From positions 60,599-124,598 of IMG/VR virus record IMGVR_UViG_3300048590_000661: a DNA stretch of 64,000 nucleotides; one strand, given 5' to 3'. How positions within the stretch are numbered: position 1 is the first letter of the stretch; every line of letters starts with the position of its first letter. Below the pieces are notes generated by a model, which was given only the letters and a program-made list of their open reading frames with translations, was not told where the DNA came from and ran no database searches. This DNA is from a virus. Made by a program: the position numbers and the translations under genes. Positions 59,276 through 64,000 of the stretch are shown one piece after another.

Positions 59276-59455
59276 ATGATGCATCAAATATTGCAAAGTG
59301 AAAATGTAGAATTAGAACAAGATACCATACAAACGATATCAGAAGAAAGTGAATGTATCTTTTGTGGGTGCGCTCTGTATGTCGGAGATATTGCGTATTA
59401 TGATATTAACGATAATATATACTGTTCTGTAAAATGTGCCCAACTAGATACATAG
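59276..59455 (+). CDS. Small zinc-ribbon protein (59 residues)
   Basis: Begins MMHQILQSENVELEQD. CIFCGCALYVGD and IYCSVKCAQL form a four-Cys site like those of MYM/treble-clef-type zinc ribbons. Function unknown. Confidence 0.6.
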   Translation: MMHQILQSENVELEQDTIQTISEESECIFCGCALYVGDIAYYDINDNIYCSVKCAQLDT

Positions 59456-59467
59456 GATAACTAACGT

Positions 59468-59716
59468 ATGCCATTAGATAACGTATTTTTTACCGACATA
59501 CACGATCTAAATTCTAATAACTATGTACATATAGAATCTAGATCGTGTAATTTAGAGATTGAGTTTATCTCAACACTATTACAGTATATAAGCGAAGGGT
59601 ATAGAATTATCGATGTAGTCAACTATAAGTCTGTTGGTCTATATGTTACTACGCTAGTTAGTAGCCAAACAGATTTACATATTACACTAAAGCTGTGTAC
59701 AAATGGAGTAAAATAA
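59468..59716 (+). CDS. Small protein of unknown function
   Basis: 82 residues, beta-rich, no motif. Overlaps the leader of the next gene. Confidence 0.62.
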   Translation: MPLDNVFFTDIHDLNSNNYVHIESRSCNLEIEFISTLLQYISEGYRIIDVVNYKSVGLYVTTLVSSQTDLHITLKLCTNGVK

Positions 59717-59718
59717 CT

Positions 59719-60036
59719 ATGCAAGCTACAATTAATACTACTATCGTATATCCTGTAAAAGCAGACAAGTATAAAAGTTATGCTATCCATAGAATATTAA
59801 TTTTCGATAGTGATAAGCAAACTTTTAAACATGGCAAACAATGGACAGTTACGCACTTAGAAACAGGTTACAACGTAGGGTTACATTTCCCTACTCGCAA
59901 AATTGCACGGCAATTCGTAACAGAATTACAAGCTATTAACCTTACTTTTGAATGGAGTACAATTCTTAACCAGTTTACAGGTAGTCTTACTCCTGAAATT
60001 CAAACCCTACTCAACAAGTATAAACAGAGTAACTAA
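59719..60036 (+). CDS. Protein of unknown function
   Basis: 105 residues from MQATINTTIVYPV. KQWTVTHLETGYNVGLHFPT resembles a small beta domain with a following helix. No family recognised. Confidence 0.64.
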   Translation: MQATINTTIVYPVKADKYKSYAIHRILIFDSDKQTFKHGKQWTVTHLETGYNVGLHFPTRKIARQFVTELQAINLTFEWSTILNQFTGSLTPEIQTLLNKYKQSN

Positions 60037-60038
60037 CC

Positions 60039-60233
60039 ATGCACTATTACATCGTACCTATTAACCATCCTACATATACGCATGGAGTATACGCTCAAAA
60101 TAAACTAGTAAGGGATAGTAGGTTAGTTTTTACAGGCAATTTTACAGCTTGCGTACTAGAAAGACTCACACTTACACAATCTAAAGTAATACCACGTATA
60201 CAACCTAAAGCAAAAGGAAATAGGGTAAGATGA
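60039..60233 (+). CDS. Small basic protein
   Basis: 64 residues, basic, ending KAKGNRVR. No motif. Overlaps the next gene by four bases. Confidence 0.6.
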   Translation: MHYYIVPINHPTYTHGVYAQNKLVRDSRLVFTGNFTACVLERLTLTQSKVIPRIQPKAKGNRVR

Positions 60234-60481
60234 GATATACCAGAAAACAGTTAAAAACAGACATAGAACAAGTAAATACTTTTTTATCTGACAAAAATAT
60301 TGATATCGTAGTAATTATAGAAAGTAGGACAACGCATATAAATATTGATATTGCCACAAACGAACAAGCAAAAAGATATACAACTATAGGTCAAATTGCA
60401 AGCGGTACACCTTCGCAATGTATAACAAAAGTGTATGCGTGGTTAGGTAGACAATTCTTATTTAACCGTTTCCCATTTTAA
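60230..60481 (+). CDS. Small protein of unknown function
   Basis: 83 residues, coupled by an ATGA overlap. Alpha/beta appearance, no motif. Confidence 0.6.
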   Translation: MRYTRKQLKTDIEQVNTFLSDKNIDIVVIIESRTTHINIDIATNEQAKRYTTIGQIASGTPSQCITKVYAWLGRQFLFNRFPF

Positions 60482-60585
60482 CAGGCAAGGTTACACGATA
60501 GCCAACAGTATAGTAGTATATGCCATAATATTATCTATCGTGTAACCTACTGCCCTATATGTCAATTGAGAAAAAGAATAGAATA

Positions 60586-60783
60586 ATGGCAGAGCAAGAA
60601 TTTTTACAACGTGCGCAACAGATAGCTATAGCGAATAACTTGACGACAGATATTAATACATATAGTGTATTATCTAATGGCTATACTATCTCTTCATTGC
60701 AGACTGATCTATATAATGTACCACTACTAATCGTTACTTACTCCCAAGGTTGGTTAACTACTACACTAGCGCAAGCGATATAA
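60586..60783 (+). CDS. Small protein of unknown function
   Basis: 65 residues from MAEQEFLQRAQQ (an ATG at 60559 would add nine residues). No motif. Confidence 0.58.
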   Translation: MAEQEFLQRAQQIAIANNLTTDINTYSVLSNGYTISSLQTDLYNVPLLIVTYSQGWLTTTLAQAI

Positions 60784-60810
60784 CTATACTAAAGATACAA
60801 GGAAGGTATT

Positions 60811-61029
60811 ATGCAATTACGTATGTTAGCTATTAATGGTTCACTAGATAAGTATATATGCGTCAATAATACTGTAATAGGTAGATTGACGCTAGCTTAC
60901 CCAGGTGACTTAGATAAATGGATGATAGCGGATAGCAAAGAAAACTATTTACATACAGGATTCACTACTGCTATGTATGGTAAATCACTAAAACTATGGC
61001 GTATAGGGGTAAAGAATTATATGTCATAA
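60811..61029 (+). CDS. Small protein of unknown function
   Basis: 72 residues. Last gene of the rightward half; AAGGAAGG ribosome site. No motif. Confidence 0.6.
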   Translation: MQLRMLAINGSLDKYICVNNTVIGRLTLAYPGDLDKWMIADSKENYLHTGFTTAMYGKSLKLWRIGVKNYMS

Positions 61030-61152
61030 CTTAGTCTAGTTGACATAATAACCTAGCTAATACATGAGTATATAGGCTATACGTGCAAGCTTAATCCCAT
61101 TATCTTAATATCTCAAAATGAGATATTATATATTAAATAGGCGGTAACTAAC

Positions 61153-61205
61153 ATAAGTAATTACTTATATCTCTTATCTATTTACATATAAGTAATTACT
61201 TATAT
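61153..61205. repeat. Pair of AAGTAATTACTT palindromes
   Basis: ATAAGTAATTACTTAT (61153-61168) and ATATAAGTAATTACTTATAT (61186-61205), about three helical turns apart centre to centre. Looks like two operator sites for one protein. No gene lies here. Confidence 0.7.
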
Positions 61206-61277
61206 CACCTATTATCTGTATCGATGGGGTATATTACATATACTCTATTGCACAAAATAACCTAATTATTTACACTG

Positions 61278-61310
61278 CCCTATTAGATATCTAATAGGGT
61301 TTTATTTTGC
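61278..61310 (+). terminator. Terminator of the rightward operon
   Basis: CCCTATTAGAT and ATCTAATAGGG, a perfect 22-bp palindrome, followed by TTTTATTTT. Confidence 0.85.
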
Positions 61311-61338
61311 CTACTGGCTAAATTATTTAATTAGGTTA

Positions 61339-61536
61339 ATTATACAGTTAGTCTCAACTAAAAAATTATTTAATCCTATTTAATTATATAGTTAACTGGC
61401 GGATTAATACAGGTTAATAGTATAGTTAGCCTAGCTTAATTAATTAGTTAAATAGGGTTAATACTTTAATTAAGCTAGGCTGACTAATTAGTTAATACAG
61501 GTTAAATAATTTTTTAGTTGAGACTAACTGGATAAT
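61339..61536. repeat. Nested long inverted repeats
   Basis: Outer arms 61345-61373 and 61502-61530 are perfect over 29 bp (extending to about 36 with one mismatch). Inner arms AGCCTAGCTTAATTAA (61428-61443) and complement (61466-61481). TTAATACAGGTTAA occurs twice as well. No gene. Between convergent operons. The stretch 61537-61686 holds nothing I can name. Confidence 0.8.
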
Positions 61537-61686
61537 TAATGGCAATTAAATTGATTTTTAGCCGCAACTAAAATTCCTATTAGGCGAGGATAAGGCGCTT
61601 GGGCCTATGGAAAAATTCTAGGTAAAATTTTCTTAATTATAAATCGTGATTTACGAAAATAATTTGGGATAACTATCTCCATATAT

Positions 61687-61732
61687 CGTATGGCAATCGT
61701 AGGAAACAAAATAAGCATATATGTGTTATAAT
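61687..61732 (+). promoter_or_regulatory. Class II-like promoter of the small RNA (copy E)
   Basis: CGTA units at 61687 and 61698, 11 bp apart; TATAAT at 61727. The last unit is 29 rather than 27 bp from the -10 and reads CGTAGG, so this is a variant member. Confidence 0.68.
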
Positions 61733-61738
61733 ATATTT

Positions 61739-61892
61739 ACTCCATCGACTTGCGTAGTTGAAATAAAAATTCCTACAACGGATGGTAAATAATAATATAG
61801 ATAAACTCGCTAAGTTAGCCCAAAGGGCAAGTATAGCGAAATGAAGCCACGGACTGATGGAAGGCAATCTTCTATCTATCGGTGGTTTTTTT
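61739..61892 (+). ncRNA. Structured small RNA of about 150 bases
   Basis: It starts after a class II-like promoter and ends in a hairpin followed by seven T (GATGGAAG with CTTCTATC, closed by CCAC/GTGG). Inside are CCATC/GATGG (61742-61746, 61781-61785), TCGCTA/TAGCGA (61807-61812, 61834-61839) and GCCC-AAA-GGGC. It holds no convincing reading frame. I do not recognise the family. Confidence 0.7.
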
Positions 61893-62055
61893 GTGTGGGA
61901 TATTGTGGGATAGAATTTTTAAAAGAGGAATGTTTGTATAGAAAATAGTAAAAGTAATAAAGTTAGTTTTTAACTTTTGGAAAATATGTGTGTGGAAAAA
62001 TATATACACTCACACGAGACGAGGCGATTGTAACGAGGATTTCAATATTAAGTAG

Positions 62056-62180
62056 TTATACTTATTATAATACCAATACGTTATTGACGTTATCATATTA
62101 TAATAAGTATAATTAATTAATATAACTAGTACAACTAAAGAAGATGACGTTATTATTGCCTACTATACTTATTATACTAA
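62056..62180. repeat. Repeats downstream of the HTH gene
   Basis: TTATACTTATTATAATA (62056-62072) and its exact complement (62096-62112), a third copy TATACTTATTATACTA near 62164, and GACGTTAT twice (about 62085 and 62146). Related sequences lie at the promoter of the HTH gene. From 61893 to 62055 no feature was seen. Confidence 0.7.
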
Positions 62181-62423
62181 TACTCTGTGGTCTAATACTT
62201 TATCCTCTATCATCTTTCTAACTTGTGAATCAGTGAAGACGCGGTATCGCCCAATTTTAAATTTTGGTGCCTCTATCTTATTATCTAGAATTAGCTTCCT
62301 TAGCCAGATAATAGAAATATTAAAGTAATCTGCTAGCTCTTGTGAAGTAATAATCCACTCTGCACCTAACACTTCTGCTACCTTTTCACGGTTTTCTAAA
62401 ACATTTTTTTCACTTAGTCTCAT
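62172..62423 (-). CDS. Helix-turn-helix DNA-binding protein (excisionase/MerR-like)
   Basis: 83 residues. WIITSQELADYFNISIIWLR is a helix-turn-helix, followed by a wing (KIEAPKFKIGRYRVFTDSQV) as in excisionase-type proteins. Flanked on both sides by repeated TACTTATTATA and GACGTTAT sequences, so it probably regulates itself. Confidence 0.78.
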   Translation of the reverse strand: MRLSEKNVLENREKVAEVLGAEWIITSQELADYFNISIIWLRKLILDNKIEAPKFKIGRYRVFTDSQVRKMIEDKVLDHRVLV

Positions 62424-62447
62424 AATATTTTCTCTTTTCTTGTTAAA

Positions 62448-62515
62448 ATGACGTTATCTACTTATTTCACTGCCTTTACTTATTATACTATAAGATAGCG
62501 ATAAAGTCAAATTGA
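62448..62515 (-). promoter_or_regulatory. Promoter of the HTH gene with overlapping repeats
   Basis: Minus strand TTGACT, 17 bp, TATAAT, with the -10 inside TATAATAAGTA, the same element repeated downstream of the gene, and a GACGTTAT copy near 62452. Confidence 0.7.
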
Positions 62516-62579
62516 GCTATAAGTGATTTGTTTATCGCTCAAAATGAAAACTATGCTGTTAAAATTTTCTGGGAATTTT

Positions 62580-62954
62580 TTAGAGGAAACTAAAACTGGT
62601 AGAGGAAAAGTAAAACTCAATTCTATCAATTATTTCATCGGCATTATTAAAACTATTCTTTATCCAAACCTCTGGATTCTTAGCTCCTTTACTTCTGTTA
62701 CAACTTCTACAAGCTATAACAGTATTAGAATACGTTAAGCCTTCAAGTACTGTATAATTATCTTCGTGAATATCATCGGATTCTTTGAGGCTAATATAGT
62801 GATCAAATTCTAGACTATTAGGATATCCTTTTTCTAAAGTTAGTTCTTTAGCGCAATATGCGCAAGAGTTATTGAAATAGTGTAAAAGAAAAGGAAGGTC
62901 TTGGTGGTCTACATAGGATATATTATTAGATTTTCTAGCTTGTCTTTTGTTCAT
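62580..62954 (-). CDS. HNH endonuclease (different subfamily)
   Basis: 124 residues: CAYCAKELTLEKG, LEFDHYISLKESD and TVIACRSCNRSKG form a classical HNH with two CxxC pairs (C..C, DH, N..H-like C..C). Not related to the cassette family; no RHH partner. Overlaps the next upstream gene. Confidence 0.85.
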   Translation of the reverse strand: MNKRQARKSNNISYVDHQDLPFLLHYFNNSCAYCAKELTLEKGYPNSLEFDHYISLKESDDIHEDNYTVLEGLTYSNTVIACRSCNRSKGAKNPEVWIKNSFNNADEIIDRIEFYFSSTSFSFL

Positions 62955-63264
62955 ACGTTAATACTATTCTAAGTAAAAGATCATAATATGTATGCCTAGT
63001 TATAAAATTAATCAAAGGCAAAAATGACGGAAGTAATTCTATAAGGCTAGTATTGAAGGTCATTAAGTTATGACTATAATTATATTTCCATACCAATGTG
63101 TCAGCGTCATTAGACATAATAGTAGTTGTTATTGTTTGGTTCTTTAACTCAATACTAAATACTGGTTCTTGCATTGTTCTATAAATATATTTCTTATTAG
63201 TTATTAGCTCTTTAAAAATCTTTTTAACTGTGTATTCGTCAATTACTTTCATATTATGTATCAT
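62935..63264 (-). CDS. Member of a tandem paralogue family
   Basis: 109 residues. The C-terminal pattern LLPSFLPLINFITRH resembles YILPLMNRLL and YLLPLMNKLI of the next two genes. Beta-rich N-terminal half, helical end. Function unknown. Confidence 0.62.
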   Translation of the reverse strand: MIHNMKVIDEYTVKKIFKELITNKKYIYRTMQEPVFSIELKNQTITTTIMSNDADTLVWKYNYSHNLMTFNTSLIELLPSFLPLINFITRHTYYDLLLRIVLTYEQKTS

Positions 63265-63266
63265 AT

Positions 63267-63527
63267 TTATCTACTTTCGTATTGTAATAGCCTATTCATT
63301 AGTGGTAAAATATATTCTATTAAAGGCGTATATTCGTATATTTCTATTTCTTTACGCGTTAGATTAATAGTACATAACAATATATCTTTTCTTTTTCCTA
63401 TTAGGTCTACTAAAATATTATTATAGTTATCTAAATCAAACCAAATTACTTTCTTATCATACACTACCGTTATATATTTTTTAGTTTTGAATACTTCATA
63501 ATATAGTTCTACGTCTTCTTTATCCAT
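63267..63527 (-). CDS. Member of a tandem paralogue family
   Basis: 86 residues. Shares TINLTRKEIEIYEYTPLIEY then ILPLMNRLLQY with its neighbours. Overlaps the next upstream gene by eight bases. Function unknown. Confidence 0.64.
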   Translation of the reverse strand: MDKEDVELYYEVFKTKKYITVVYDKKVIWFDLDNYNNILVDLIGKRKDILLCTINLTRKEIEIYEYTPLIEYILPLMNRLLQYESR

Positions 63528-63933
63528 TAGAGGTTAATATACTTTCTTCTGTTAGGACTATTAGTTCGTTTAGTTTTACGTCTTTAATATTTTTTTCTTT
63601 TAAGTATTCTAATAGGTCAATTATGTTAGAGAATAATTCCAAGTTAGTTTCTATTGTTGTTGGTTTAGAATATATCTCTATTAATTTATTCATTAGTGGT
63701 AGTAGATAAACATATAATTCATGATTACCGTCAAAGTCAATTTCTTTAGTTTCTAGATTAATATTTCCTAAATACATCTTTTGTGGATATTCTGGACTAT
63801 CGAATACTAATGTAATAATAGGAAGTGGTGAATCCATAGTTATATCAATCGCTATTCTTTTATTAGGGTACATTATGGATGCATACTTATACTTAATAAA
63901 ATCTGTAAGTGCTTGTTTTAATTCATTATTCAT
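63520..63933 (-). CDS. Member of a tandem paralogue family
   Basis: 137 residues, the longest copy: NINLETKEIDFDGNHELYVY then LLPLMNKLIEIY, followed by an extra helical tail. Function unknown. Confidence 0.65.
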   Translation of the reverse strand: MNNELKQALTDFIKYKYASIMYPNKRIAIDITMDSPLPIITLVFDSPEYPQKMYLGNINLETKEIDFDGNHELYVYLLPLMNKLIEIYSKPTTIETNLELFSNIIDLLEYLKEKNIKDVKLNELIVLTEESILTSNG

Positions 63934-64000
63934 AAGATAATAATCTTTCTAATAGTGGAATTAAGTAGTTAAATACTTTTTTATCTAAAAAGTTTATAAA
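63926..64000 (-). CDS. Fourth paralogue, C-terminal part (runs off the right edge)
   Basis: 24 codons ending FNYLIPLLERLLSYE, the same C-terminal pattern as the three genes before it. The stop overlaps the next ATG. Confidence 0.6.
   Translation of the reverse strand, partial: FINFLDKKVFNYLIPLLERLLSYE

Noticed and set aside
61673-61867. 64-codon minus-strand frame
   Set aside because: It lies antisense to the structured RNA and its promoter, has no ribosome site and an unusual composition.
61739-61892. Hammerhead ribozyme
   Set aside because: A CTGATG and a GAAA are present but in the wrong arrangement; the three-stem core does not fold.

Overview
The window is a low-GC, gene-dense segment of a tailed-phage (or very phage-like) genome. 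Almost every base is coding, start and stop codons commonly overlap, and the recognisable functions are a phage replication and nucleotide set. No capsid, tail, terminase or lysis gene was recognised, so this is the early/replication part of a larger genome. Several exported proteins carry a signal peptide and end in a YLP/YIP/YMP/LLPLV-type motif, and one has a TPTPTNT-type linker. As far as I know that combination is typical of secreted proteins of Chloroflexota, so a host in that phylum is my best inference (not proven).

Layout. From 1 to 30.4 kb nearly everything is on the minus strand: a primase-like fragment, a CAP-domain secreted protein, a macrodomain protein, a DnaB-like helicase, a DNA polymerase III alpha subunit, an RNA ligase, a RuvC-like nuclease, a probable SSB, a DUF5664 nucleotide-pool protein, ThyX, Dam-type and C5 methyltransferases, a class II ribonucleotide reductase (nrdJ) interrupted by a group I intron with a LAGLIDADG gene, a block of small exported and lipoproteins, a metallophosphoesterase, a tRNA-Leu locus split by an HNH gene, and an SF3 helicase. 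A divergent promoter region lies at 30.4-30.6 kb. From 30.6 to 61 kb the backbone is on the plus strand: many small unknown genes plus a PD-(D/E)XK nuclease with four cysteines, a NADAR protein, an unusual tRNA-Ile(UAU)-like gene, a SprT-like protease, two nucleotidyltransferases, a deaminase-like protein, a phosphoesterase and an ArdA antirestriction protein. From 61 to 62.2 kb there is noncoding DNA with palindromes, nested inverted repeats and a structured small RNA. From 62.2 kb to the end the genes are again on the minus strand: an HTH protein, an HNH protein and a tandem family of paralogues.

The most striking content is a heavy load of homing-type endonucleases: nine related zinc-ribbon/HNH genes or remnants, two other HNH genes, one Vsr/EDxHD-like and one LAGLIDADG. 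In the plus-strand half, six copies sit backwards in the operon as a repeated cassette. Each cassette consists of a bidirectional hairpin terminator, the HNH gene, an overlapping small ribbon-helix-helix gene too short for most gene callers, and usually a fresh promoter for the next plus-strand gene. I regard this RHH-HNH cassette as the best candidate for an undescribed system.

Two promoter classes are visible. Class I is TTGACA, 17 bp, TATAAT, usually with GTGG or TGTGG directly before the -10. Class II, in the right half, lacks a TTGACA box and instead has CGTA-starting units repeated every 11 bp, ending in CGTCAAGT(T/A)A exactly 27 bp before the -10. This suggests a phage activator that binds on one face of the helix. 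The macrodomain, NADAR, ArdA and the two methyltransferases suggest counter-defence against ADP-ribosylation of DNA and against restriction.
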